This document shows, in pieces, positions 1-9,175 of a DNA stretch of 64,000 nt; positions within the stretch are counted from its first letter, which is position 1; the number at the start of each line of letters is the position of its first letter. The stretch is taken from contig JBPXJS010000025.1 in NCBI GenBank assembly GCA_051715425.1, forward strand, positions 1 to 64,000. The letters are read 5' to 3'. The stretch comes from JAJTFA01 sp051715425 (GTDB taxonomy: Bacteria > Bacteroidota > Bacteroidia > UKL13-3). A program made the translations under genes and the position numbers. Below the pieces are notes generated by a model, which did not search any database, was not told where the DNA came from, and worked only from the letters and a program-made list of their open reading frames with translations.

Positions 1-2
1 TA

Positions 3-560
3 TTATACGATTTAAAGCTGGTGGAATTATTGCCCAACCAAACGGCTTATGATGCCATACAAAGAAACTATGGCTTGCTGGAGTTAAAAGGATTAAAAAC
101 CACTTACCAGCAATACCCGATGACAACCACCAAACTGGAAACAGGAAAAAAATATGCATGGTTTATCAAAGCCCGCAGCACAGATGGCAACCTGATCGGG
201 GAGACTGAGGTATGGGTGTTTGAGTTGGGAAAGGTGGAGGAGAGTGTAATCAATGATTATGTTCCTGTAAAAGATTTTATCAGGTTAACTTCATCAGAAG
301 GAGCCAAAACAAGTGTGGTGAAAGATGAGGTTAAACTGATTTATGATGAGCGCTACGGCAATGCCAAACTAATATTAAAAATTCTGGGTAAAGACAAAAA
401 GGTATTGCATGAAAAAGAGATTCAGGTGCGTTTTGGCGAGAACCGGTTTATTGTTGAGCTTGATGAAATAAAAGCACTAAAAGATAAAACCAATTACCTG
501 ATAGAGGTAAGCGGAGAAAACAGAACCACCGTGTATTTAAGCATTTTTAATATAAAGTAA
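3..560 (+). CDS. FN3/TANFOR-like protein, 3' part
   Basis: The frame is open to the left edge of the window, so this is the C-terminal part of a longer protein. A GTG at 21 could be read as a start, but the residues before it (LYDLKLVE) continue the same beta-strand pattern. The segment around KYAWFIKA and ETEVWVFEL is the signature of fibronectin-III-like modules in Bacteroidota TANFOR-type secreted proteins. The last ~100 residues are charged and beta-rich (VKDEVKLIYDERYGNAKLIL). The stop overlaps the next ATG (TAATG), so it is co-transcribed with the OmpH-like gene. A cell-surface or secretion role in the RHS operon is inferred from context only. Confidence 0.7.
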   Translation, partial: LYDLKLVELLPNQTAYDAIQRNYGLLELKGLKTTYQQYPMTTTKLETGKKYAWFIKARSTDGNLIGETEVWVFELGKVEESVINDYVPVKDFIRLTSSEGAKTSVVKDEVKLIYDERYGNAKLILKILGKDKKVLHEKEIQVRFGENRFIVELDEIKALKDKTNYLIEVSGENRTTVYLSIFNIK

Positions 561-1072
561 TGAAATTAACAAACATAGTTACCATAGCCGCTTTATTGCT
601 GCTGGCAGCACTTGGGGGATATAATTTTATTTCCCTTCAGCAACAGCCCAAAATATTTTACGTAAGGGCCGAAGTTGTTTTCAATGAGTTTAAGATGACC
701 AAAGAACTGAAAGAAAGTTATGAAGGTACCCAGGCGGCCAGGGCCAATATACTCGATAGTTTAATGCTTGAAATGAAAATAGCTGACCTGAAGGGAAACA
801 AAGAACGCTTAAGCAATTTACAAAGGGAATACCTCACCAAGAAGAACATGTTTGAAGAGCAGAATCAGGAATTAACAAACAGTTACGATGAGAAAGTGTG
901 GCTAAGAATTAATGAGTATGTAAAACAATATTGCCAGAAGGCCGGATATGATATTTTATTGGCAACCAGCACCAACGGATCATTTATGTACGGGGGCGAA
1001 AAGTATGATAAAACAAAAGAGTTGATGGAGTTTATGAATGCTGCGTATACAGGGGGAACAGATTTAAAGTAA
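560..1072 (+). CDS. OmpH/Skp-family periplasmic chaperone-like protein
   Basis: The 170-residue product has an N-terminal membrane anchor or signal (residues ~5-25, rich in A and L). A long charged helical region follows (KADLKGNKERLSNLQREYL), ending in the FYV/AEVVF...GYDILLAT layout of the OmpH/Skp family. Known members are periplasmic holdases for outer-membrane or exported proteins. The length matches the family. The gene overlaps the preceding stop codon and lies 2 bp before the next gene. Its place at the head of an operon with two giant secreted proteins suggests a dedicated export chaperone, which is inference. Confidence 0.8.
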   Translation: MKLTNIVTIAALLLLAALGGYNFISLQQQPKIFYVRAEVVFNEFKMTKELKESYEGTQAARANILDSLMLEMKIADLKGNKERLSNLQREYLTKKNMFEEQNQELTNSYDEKVWLRINEYVKQYCQKAGYDILLATSTNGSFMYGGEKYDKTKELMEFMNAAYTGGTDLK

Positions 1073-1074
1073 AC

Positions 1075-1677
1075 ATGAGACTGCTGAATATATTAGGGAT
1101 TATCTGTATGCTGTTAATGGTTTCCTGCAAACCCAAATCAGTAACTACGGAAGAATTATTTGCGTTTGTAAACAATACGGATAATGGATTTATAAGAAGT
1201 GAACAAATAGGAGGGTATGAGTTAACCGTTATCCATCAACCTGCTGAGTTGAAGGCAGCGTTGGAGTTGCAGGATACGATACCCACGGATGCAGGTTTTA
1301 AACAGTTGTTAGAGGTAAAGAAGGAAACCATGGATTTTATTTTCCGGATAGGAAGTAAGGATCAGAAAGGCGATGCATTGGAGCAGGGTATATCCAATCT
1401 GGCTCAGTATCAGGATCGCTTAGGTTATCTGGCATCGGCTATCCACCATGATTTTATGCTGGTAAACGACAAGGATACCATTCCCTGTATCCTACACCAT
1501 TATGAACGCAATTTTCAGATGGCACATTTTCATCAGGTACTGCTCAGCTTTAAAAGGCCTGAAAACATGAGTGATGAAATAAGGGTGATTTATAATGACC
1601 GCCTGCTGGGAACAGGCAAGGTGCAATTTGTATTTAAAAAAGAGAGAATAAATAATATACCGGAAATTAACATATAA
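1075..1677 (+). CDS. Small lipoprotein of the RHS operon, function unknown
   Basis: The 200-residue protein begins with a type II signal peptide ending in the lipobox-like LLMVSC (Cys ~18). It is therefore probably lipid-anchored in the cell envelope. I recognise no domain. The body is a mix of helix (residues 75-125) and strands (FMLVNDKDTIPCILHHYERNF). It starts 2 bp after the OmpH-like gene and ends 4 bp before the giant secreted protein, so it belongs to the same operon. A role in secretion or surface anchoring of the neighbouring large proteins is possible but not shown. Confidence 0.8.
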   Translation: MRLLNILGIICMLLMVSCKPKSVTTEELFAFVNNTDNGFIRSEQIGGYELTVIHQPAELKAALELQDTIPTDAGFKQLLEVKKETMDFIFRIGSKDQKGDALEQGISNLAQYQDRLGYLASAIHHDFMLVNDKDTIPCILHHYERNFQMAHFHQVLLSFKRPENMSDEIRVIYNDRLLGTGKVQFVFKKERINNIPEINI

Positions 1678-1681
1678 AAGA

Positions 1682-4600
1682 ATGAAACTGAAATTGATGA
1701 AGCCGCTTGCCGTATTTATGGCATTAAATATTTTGGCAGAAACCTTGTTCCCTACCATTGCGTATGCACTTACGGGAGGGCCAAGCCAGCCGGAAGTGCA
1801 AAGTTTTGAGCCGGTTGGTACTACAGAAATGGTAGACCTTTTTTCCGGAGACTTTGTATACAATATTCCTTTGCTTGATGTAGATGGTTATCCCATTAAT
1901 ATCTCTTACCATTCAGGTATTACCATGGATCAGGAGGCAAGCTGGACAGGCCTTGGATGGAATATTAACCCGGGGGTAATAAACCGCAATATGCGTGGAT
2001 TACCTGATGATTTTAAAGGCCGCGAAGACGAGGTAGTAAAGGATATGTTTGTGAAGGATAATTTTACATATGGGTTAAACCTTGGTGTTTCATTTGAGCT
2101 TTTCGGGACAGACTTCGAGAAATTTAAGATTATGAACAAGTTCGATCGTAATCTTTCATTAAGCCTCGGGGTGTTTTATAATAACTACAAAGGAGTAGGT
2201 TTTGAGCAAAGCATAACCCCTTCCATTAATGCGGGTGGAAAATTAAAATTAACCGGTGCACTCTCTATATCTGGTAATACCCAATCTGGTATGACTATTT
2301 CCCCTTCTGCAAAGTTGGGATTGAGCTGGAATATGGAAGCAGCCAAAAAAGATGTTGTTGGAACTTTTAGCTTTAGCGTTGGTAGCTCTTATAATTCAAG
2401 ATCGGGTATAAAATCCTTAACTTTTTCAAAGGGGTTGTCATTTCAAACCAACAAAGTATATAATAAAGATACCAAAACGAAAGAAGAATCCAAATACCAT
2501 GCAGCAGCAGGTTCTGATAACGGTGGTTCTTCTTTATCATATGCATCTCAATCTTATGTACCACAAATCACCATGTCCATGACCAATTTTAATGTTTCCT
2601 TTAATGGAAAACTGGGAGTTGACATTTTGGGTGGATCGGGAGGTTATAGTTTAAGCGGTTATTATAGCAATCAAAGTGTTGCAGAAACGCAGGTGAAAAA
2701 GGAGGCATACGGTTATCTTTATTCTACCGCTGCTCAATGGAAAGGCAATATCATGATGGATGTGAACAGGGAGAAAGATGGAGCTTATTCTGCACACAAC
2801 AAAAATTTGCCGATCACCACCTTTTCACACGATTTGTATGCAGTAAGTGGTCAGGGTATAGGAGGGATGTTCAGACCCTATCGCGGTGATATAGGACACC
2901 TGCATGATGATGAAATGACAAGTGACGGTAATGGTGGTTCGCTTGGTGGGGAATTCGCATCCGGGAACCTGAACAAATGGGGGGCAAGCCTTACTTATAA
3001 TCACTCTTCATCAAAAAGTGGCAAGTGGAGTTCGAATGATGGAAATGGTTTGGAATATGTTTTTACTTTTAAATCAAAAAACGAAGCCGGAGGTAACCCG
3101 CTTTATGAGGATGTATATTTTAAAAATGCAGGTGAAAAAACATTGGCAGAAACAGGTTTTTTACCTTATAAAGAACTAAGCTCACCTCTTCGTCCTGCGT
3201 TCGATACCTATCTCTATTCTCTTTCATACAATTTGCGTGGAGATAAATTAATAAAAGCAGATGGAAATGAAATTGCTGTGGATGTAGCAAAAAGAAAAGA
3301 AGTACCTATAACCAATGCCTCTACTTATAAACAAAAAAGGGAACCACGCAATCAGCTTATTCAATACCTCACCGCTTCAGAATCCAATTTATGTCTGGAA
3401 GAAGATATAAAAAGTTATTTACCAAATAATTTCTCATTTGGCACAGGAAGTATGGAGAATATAAACCGCACCAATGCTAATGCTGTCAGGAAGGCGCATC
3501 ATATTACCGAAGTAACCGCACTTAACCCTGGAGGAGTGCGTTATGTTTATGGCATTCCTGCCTACAATACCAACCAGGAAGAAATTACTTTTACCACCGC
3601 AGATAAAACCTGCTCCGATCTGGTAACCTATGATCCGGGTTTTTATACCAGAAAAAGAGGTGCAGACGCAGCCGGATTGGATGGATATTATAACGCCACC
3701 ACGTTAAAGCCCTATGCACATTCTTATCTGCTAACAGCAGTTTTATCGCCCGACTATGTCGACCTGGGAGATCGTGGTCCCAGTAAAGAAGACCTTGGTA
3801 CGTATACCAAGATTAACTATTCAAGGGTAAGTGATGACTATAAATGGAGAACACCATATGAGGAGAATAAAGCTTTGTTTAACGGAGGTATGCTTGCAGA
3901 TGACTTTGATAATAAAGCAACTATTATTTACGGAAGTAAGGAAGTATGGCATGTACACTCCATAGAGAGCAAAAACTATATCGCTGTATTTGATATCGGA
4001 ATACGCAGAGATGGCAAAGCAACAAACAGCGTGCATGGTGGAGCGGCAACCACAGGAGATAAACATTATTCTTATTATTTAAAATCAATAAGGCTTTTTA
4101 GTAAATCGGATTTTGGCGAAGCAAGTGTTCCCATTAAAACGGTTCATTTTGAATACGATTACAGTTTGTGTCCGGGAGTGAAAAATAATACGGGAGAACC
4201 AACGTATAAAGACGGGTCGCTTATCACAAACCAGGATCATATCACTAACCCGGATATCAACATTAACTCAGCCGCAGGCAAGCTAACTTTAAAGCGTATT
4301 TATTTTACCTACGGCAATTCTCAAAAAGGGAAATTTAATACCTATCAGTTTTCCTATAATTCGGGTACAGAAAAAAATCCGGGATACGTTAATAAAGGAT
4401 ATGATCGCTGGGGCAATTATAAACCCGGACAAGGGTGCTACACACAGGATAATCCAAATGGGCCAAGATATCCGGGTAATGCAGAGTTCCCTTATACCCC
4501 GCAAACAGTTCTGGAAAATGAATATGCGCAGGCATGGTCGCTTACTGAAATAGGATTACCATCAGGAGGGAAAATTAAAGTTACCTACGAGTCGGATGAT

Positions 4601-7600
4601 TATGCCTATGTGCAGAATAAAAAAGCCATGGAAATGTTTTTTATTAATGGTTTTAGTGCCAATGGTGATGGAACCGTGAGCAATGAATTGTATAATAGTA
4701 CGGGTGTCGGGAATAACTATGTGCATATAAACCTAAAGGAGGCCTGCGCGGGAGTGGGAGAGTTTATCAGAGATTATTTACCGGAGCAAACCAATGCTGC
4801 TGACCAAACCAGGTATTTGTTTTTTAATTTTCTTACTTATGTCAAAGGCAACAGCGGCAAGCAGGAATTTGTAAGAGGGTATGCAGAGATCGACTATACC
4901 TATCCAAGTTATGTGAAGGCCATTTCATCAACGGAGTTTGCAGTGAAGGTAAAAAATGTAAGCAGCGATCCGGAGTCATTATTCCCCTATGCGCCACAAA
5001 CCAGTCCGTTCTCTATTGCTGCACTTCAATTGTTTAGAATCAGTTTGCCTCAGTTGGTATATCCGGGTTCTGATATGAATAAAGCGCCTGATGGCGGGGC
5101 TTTGGCTATTCGCAGTTTGCTCGGGGTGTTTTTTGACATCTTTGAAGCCATATCAGGTATTAACGATAAGTTATTGCAGGATAATTTTGCCAAACATGTG
5201 GTACCCACCAATAGTTGGGTAAGGCTGATGAATGGAAACGGCAAAAAGAAAGGTGGAGGAGCCAGGGTGAAAAAGATAGAACTGTCAGACGAGTGGAATA
5301 CCATGAATATTGGCAGCAATCCTTCCAGCCCAATCGGAAAAAAATCAACCTATGGGCAGGAGTATGAGTATACAACTGTTGATGCCTATGGAAGAACCAT
5401 CAGCAGCGGTGTGGCATCTTATGAACCGGGTATTGGTAATGATGAAAACCCCTTCAGGCAACCCATTATGAGCAAGAAGGAAAATGCCCTCGTGCCTGAT
5501 GAAACGTTTTATATGGAGGAACCTTTGGGTGAAAGTTTTTTCCCGTCACCATCGGTTGGTTATTCCAAAGTAACCACTAAAAATTTAAGTATAGAAATTG
5601 CCGGTGAAACTAATATTGCCAAAGGAACAGGCAAGCTGGTAAATGAGTTTTATACCACCAAAGATTTCCCAACCCTTGTTTCGCGCACCAATACACAGGT
5701 GGATGAGATCAAACCTGATTGGTTGGGTGGTTTATTCTCCTTACAAATATTCAATCAGGCAAGTGTTTCTCAGGGTTACCAGATAGAGCTAAATGATATG
5801 AATGGTAAACCCAAAGCAGAATGGGTATATGCAGAAAACCTGATGGATATAAATAAACAAGGCAAGTTAATCTCTGGTAAAGAGTATATATACTATACAG
5901 ATCCTGATAATCCTGCGCATTTAAATAATCATGTAAAGGCTATTTCGCCAGACGGAAGTGTGGTAACTGATCCGGATGCATTGCTTGGAGTAGATGCTGA
6001 AATGATTTTCGATACACGAACCAGCTATAGCAAAACATTTAGTATTGGCGTAGACGTAAATAGCGATATTCTTATTCCATGGGTCATCACCTGGTGTCCT
6101 GTCCCTTTCCCAAATTATAATGCTGATATATCCAATTTTCGCTCGGCAACGCTTACCCGTGTGGTACAACGTTATGGCATTTTACACAAAACCATAGTAC
6201 ACCAGGACGATGCAATGATTTACACAGAAAACATGGCATTTGATGCGCAAACAGGAGAAGTACTGCTTACCAAAACACAAAATGAGTACAAAGATCCTTT
6301 ATATAACCTTACCTACCCCGCACACTGGGCTTACGATGGTATGGGCCAGGCTTACAAAAACTGGGGTGTGGAGTTGTCTGTTTCTACAAATGCAAGTGGG
6401 GTTGTTGACTTTGGTTCTAACGTGGGTATCATTAAAATGGGCGATGAAGTATCCATTAACAATGTGCGCCATTGGTATCAGGATGGTAAATTCATTGATA
6501 AGGATGGTATTGCTTTTTCAAGCACTGACCCATTTGACGTAAAAGTGGTACGTTCTTTCAGGCGCAATCAGCAAAATGAGGCCATTGCATCTTTTGTAAT
6601 GAAAAAGGATCCGTTGGCTACTACTAATAATGTAAGGGCTATAACACATAGCAATAATATTATCAATGCAGGCAGCAGCCTGTTTTCCGAAGATTGGAAA
6701 CCTTACTGCAATACAACTAACGCTACAGTTTGCAACACTTGCAACCTTGGGGATTTTGATTCTGAACAACTGGTACAAACCCTAAACTACCTGTTTAAAA
6801 ATAATCTGATTGTGAAAGCGAAAAATTTGCAAACAAATGGAGGGTCTAATAGTAATCAATTGTTTAGAGATACCTCTTACACCGTGCTCATTCCTCAGGA
6901 TTTAAACGGTTCAACAGAGTATACCCAATACATTAACGGATTTATTGCACAGAATTTTAATAACTTTGGTTTAACACATAAAGTGTTGGTTCATTACCAG
7001 CAAGCAGAGTTATCAAATCAGGCAGACCTGACCTTCACTTTTGAATACTGTAAACCCGGTACCTATGTTGTTTTTGGTTTTAAAGAGTATATCAATTCAT
7101 GTAACCCAATTACTTCATCTCAAAATGCCAGCGGCCTTGTTTACGGAAATGGTGTTTTAACGCGAGGTTCAGAAGGTTACACTCTTAATGGCACGATTAC
7201 CGGAACGATGTTGTTTGACACTAGCCCTGCCTGCTCCACAAATTTTGAGCTTTACGAAGGTTATTACACGCCTGATTGCGATAATTACTGTATCAATATC
7301 CCTCCGAATGTGCCTAACAAATACCTGAATAATAACCTGGGTGTATGGCGCAAGAAAAAAGACCTGCTCTACCTCGATACACGTATACCTGCCGATAATA
7401 CACATACCAATATCCGCATAGATGGTACTTACCGGGCATTTACCTCACTCTGGGATTATTCATCTTCCAGCAACTGGTGGGAACCAAACTATAACAACTG
7501 GGTATGGACTACAGAAACCACCCATTATGTGGGCGAGGGAATGGAAGTAGAAAACAGGGATGCCCTCAACCGCTATAATTCTGCATTATTTGATGAGAGA

Positions 7601-8389
7601 CGCCTGCCGGTTGCCGTGGCTAATAATGCAGAAAGAAGAGAAATTGGTTTTGATGGTTTTGAAGATTATCCGGATGCACATTCAGGCCATCCATGCCCCG
7701 ATAAACATTGGAACTTTAAGCTTAGTGCCACTACCTATGTTATTGATAATACCTTATCTCATTCCGGCACAAAAAGTTTAAAACTGACCTCAACAGGAAG
7801 TGTGGAAAGTACCTATTTCCTCAGGGGATGCGAACCGGAAATGCAGGGTACCAATTACACCTTCCCTACTACGCAATGTGCCGATTGTGTGCTTCCGTTT
7901 TCACCATATCCTGGTAAAAAATATGTGATCAGCGGCTGGACCCGCACACAGCGTACTTCCAATGAGGCCAGCGCAAATGTGAGCAACCGCGATTCAAAGG
8001 TAGAAATTACATATAAGGGCCTGCCTTATCCGAATGTTCCACTTGTTATAACACCTGTAGGGCCGGTAATTGAAGGTTGGCAAAGGTTTGAGGCAGAGTT
8101 TACCATACCTCTTCAGGCTATGGCTATTCAGGTAAGCTTGCTTCCATCACCTGATGAAGACAAGAATACTTGGTTTGATGATGTGCGCATATACCCTTTT
8201 AATGGCAATATGAAAACACATGTATACCACCCATATACCAACAGGCTGATGGCTACACATGATGAAAACAACTATGCCACTTTTTATGAATATGATTTGC
8301 AGGGGGCATTAAGACGGGTGAAAAAAGAAACCGAAAGGGGAATTATGACCATTCAGGAATCGAGAAACCATTTTAAACCAAACAACTGA
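1682..8389 (+). CDS. Giant RHS-related secreted protein (2235 aa)
   Basis: A signal peptide (residues ~1-29) is followed by an N-terminal block typical of Bacteroidota RHS/SpvB-like surface proteins (TTEMVDLFSGDFVYNIPLL, then SWTGLGWNINPGVI). Residues ~100-350 are Gly/Ser/Asn-rich and beta-rich. The central part is long and beta-rich with several tyrosine-aspartate strands. Near the C-terminus are the RHS-family signature DALNRYNSALFDE and FDGFEDY, a jelly-roll carbohydrate-binding-like segment (~2030-2180, HSGTKSLKL...TWFDDVRIYPF), and one YD-type repeat (FYEYDLQGALRRVKKET). There is no RHS core-associated motif and no toxin tip. It looks like the shell-type or adhesin partner of the RHS toxin downstream. 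The stop overlaps the next ATG (TGATG). Confidence 0.8.
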   Translation: MKLKLMKPLAVFMALNILAETLFPTIAYALTGGPSQPEVQSFEPVGTTEMVDLFSGDFVYNIPLLDVDGYPINISYHSGITMDQEASWTGLGWNINPGVINRNMRGLPDDFKGREDEVVKDMFVKDNFTYGLNLGVSFELFGTDFEKFKIMNKFDRNLSLSLGVFYNNYKGVGFEQSITPSINAGGKLKLTGALSISGNTQSGMTISPSAKLGLSWNMEAAKKDVVGTFSFSVGSSYNSRSGIKSLTFSKGLSFQTNKVYNKDTKTKEESKYHAAAGSDNGGSSLSYASQSYVPQITMSMTNFNVSFNGKLGVDILGGSGGYSLSGYYSNQSVAETQVKKEAYGYLYSTAAQWKGNIMMDVNREKDGAYSAHNKNLPITTFSHDLYAVSGQGIGGMFRPYRGDIGHLHDDEMTSDGNGGSLGGEFASGNLNKWGASLTYNHSSSKSGKWSSNDGNGLEYVFTFKSKNEAGGNPLYEDVYFKNAGEKTLAETGFLPYKELSSPLRPAFDTYLYSLSYNLRGDKLIKADGNEIAVDVAKRKEVPITNASTYKQKREPRNQLIQYLTASESNLCLEEDIKSYLPNNFSFGTGSMENINRTNANAVRKAHHITEVTALNPGGVRYVYGIPAYNTNQEEITFTTADKTCSDLVTYDPGFYTRKRGADAAGLDGYYNATTLKPYAHSYLLTAVLSPDYVDLGDRGPSKEDLGTYTKINYSRVSDDYKWRTPYEENKALFNGGMLADDFDNKATIIYGSKEVWHVHSIESKNYIAVFDIGIRRDGKATNSVHGGAATTGDKHYSYYLKSIRLFSKSDFGEASVPIKTVHFEYDYSLCPGVKNNTGEPTYKDGSLITNQDHITNPDININSAAGKLTLKRIYFTYGNSQKGKFNTYQFSYNSGTEKNPGYVNKGYDRWGNYKPGQGCYTQDNPNGPRYPGNAEFPYTPQTVLENEYAQAWSLTEIGLPSGGKIKVTYESDDYAYVQNKKAMEMFFINGFSANGDGTVSNELYNSTGVGNNYVHINLKEACAGVGEFIRDYLPEQTNAADQTRYLFFNFLTYVKGNSGKQEFVRGYAEIDYTYPSYVKAISSTEFAVKVKNVSSDPESLFPYAPQTSPFSIAALQLFRISLPQLVYPGSDMNKAPDGGALAIRSLLGVFFDIFEAISGINDKLLQDNFAKHVVPTNSWVRLMNGNGKKKGGGARVKKIELSDEWNTMNIGSNPSSPIGKKSTYGQEYEYTTVDAYGRTISSGVASYEPGIGNDENPFRQPIMSKKENALVPDETFYMEEPLGESFFPSPSVGYSKVTTKNLSIEIAGETNIAKGTGKLVNEFYTTKDFPTLVSRTNTQVDEIKPDWLGGLFSLQIFNQASVSQGYQIELNDMNGKPKAEWVYAENLMDINKQGKLISGKEYIYYTDPDNPAHLNNHVKAISPDGSVVTDPDALLGVDAEMIFDTRTSYSKTFSIGVDVNSDILIPWVITWCPVPFPNYNADISNFRSATLTRVVQRYGILHKTIVHQDDAMIYTENMAFDAQTGEVLLTKTQNEYKDPLYNLTYPAHWAYDGMGQAYKNWGVELSVSTNASGVVDFGSNVGIIKMGDEVSINNVRHWYQDGKFIDKDGIAFSSTDPFDVKVVRSFRRNQQNEAIASFVMKKDPLATTNNVRAITHSNNIINAGSSLFSEDWKPYCNTTNATVCNTCNLGDFDSEQLVQTLNYLFKNNLIVKAKNLQTNGGSNSNQLFRDTSYTVLIPQDLNGSTEYTQYINGFIAQNFNNFGLTHKVLVHYQQAELSNQADLTFTFEYCKPGTYVVFGFKEYINSCNPITSSQNASGLVYGNGVLTRGSEGYTLNGTITGTMLFDTSPACSTNFELYEGYYTPDCDNYCINIPPNVPNKYLNNNLGVWRKKKDLLYLDTRIPADNTHTNIRIDGTYRAFTSLWDYSSSSNWWEPNYNNWVWTTETTHYVGEGMEVENRDALNRYNSALFDERRLPVAVANNAERREIGFDGFEDYPDAHSGHPCPDKHWNFKLSATTYVIDNTLSHSGTKSLKLTSTGSVESTYFLRGCEPEMQGTNYTFPTTQCADCVLPFSPYPGKKYVISGWTRTQRTSNEASANVSNRDSKVEITYKGLPYPNVPLVITPVGPVIEGWQRFEAEFTIPLQAMAIQVSLLPSPDEDKNTWFDDVRIYPFNGNMKTHVYHPYTNRLMATHDENNYATFYEYDLQGALRRVKKETERGIMTIQESRNHFKPNN

Positions 8390-9159
8390 TGAAAGGGGTG
8401 AAACAGATGTTTAAAGTAAGTTGGATGGTGTTGGTGCTTTTATGTGTGGTATTACAAACCCGTGCGGGAGATGCGTATGAGCAATACCAGGCCGATATGA
8501 AAAAAGTAACCGAAACCTTTGCTAAAAAACATATTGGGGTTACCCTCCATTATGCCTTGTATGCTTCGCCTGAAAAAGGGTTACTGGTTCAGCAATCAAA
8601 CACAACCATGTATTACTGGGGAGATTTGTATGCTTCCTCATCTAAAGACCTGGATTTTATAACCAACGAAAAAATGACTCTTTCGGCAGATCATAAACAG
8701 AAGGCAATACTCATTAATAAAAGCAAAGTGTCGGAGAAAAAAAAGAGGTTGAAAGAGATGATGAGTTTTCTACCTGATAGCACAGGAAGAAAACTGGCTA
8801 CTTATACCCTGTTAGAAAGCACCAATAAAAAAAGAACCTGGAAAATTGTGTTTCAAAAAAATGTAGGACAGATAGCTACCATTATGGTTGATATCGACAT
8901 CACCGCTTATCAGCTAAACCGGATGGTGGTTGAATACAAAAACACTTTTCAGCAAATGTATGGCAAAAATCCGGAGGGGGTAAATGAAGGGAGCAAACCT
9001 TATCTGGAAATTACCTATAGCAATTATCACGAGCTAAAAGATAAAAACAAATATTTTTCAGTGAATCAGTTTATAAGTATGGATAAAAACGGCAAAGCCA
9101 AACTTCAACCTGCTTACAATAGTTACACCTTGTCCAATTATTATCATGTTAAACATTAA
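8389..9159 (+). CDS. Secreted hypothetical protein of the RHS operon
   Basis: The product is 256 residues with a signal peptide (VSWMVLVLLCVVLQTRAGDA). An ATG at 8407 is an alternative start because it has an AAAGGGG-like ribosome site 7-9 nt upstream and gives a cleaner signal sequence. The mature part alternates charged helices and strands, and I recognise no domain. It sits between the two giant proteins and overlaps or abuts both, so it is probably exported and works with them. Proteins of this kind often sit between paired RHS-like genes in Bacteroidota; this is from memory and not checked. Confidence 0.75.
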   Translation: MKGVKQMFKVSWMVLVLLCVVLQTRAGDAYEQYQADMKKVTETFAKKHIGVTLHYALYASPEKGLLVQQSNTTMYYWGDLYASSSKDLDFITNEKMTLSADHKQKAILINKSKVSEKKKRLKEMMSFLPDSTGRKLATYTLLESTNKKRTWKIVFQKNVGQIATIMVDIDITAYQLNRMVVEYKNTFQQMYGKNPEGVNEGSKPYLEITYSNYHELKDKNKYFSVNQFISMDKNGKAKLQPAYNSYTLSNYYHVKH

Positions 9160-9175
9160 TTTATTCCGTAATACC

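Noticed and set aside
1492..1863. 123-codon minus-strand frame across the 1677/1682 gene junction
   Set aside because: Overlaps two well-supported + strand genes and has no protein pattern.
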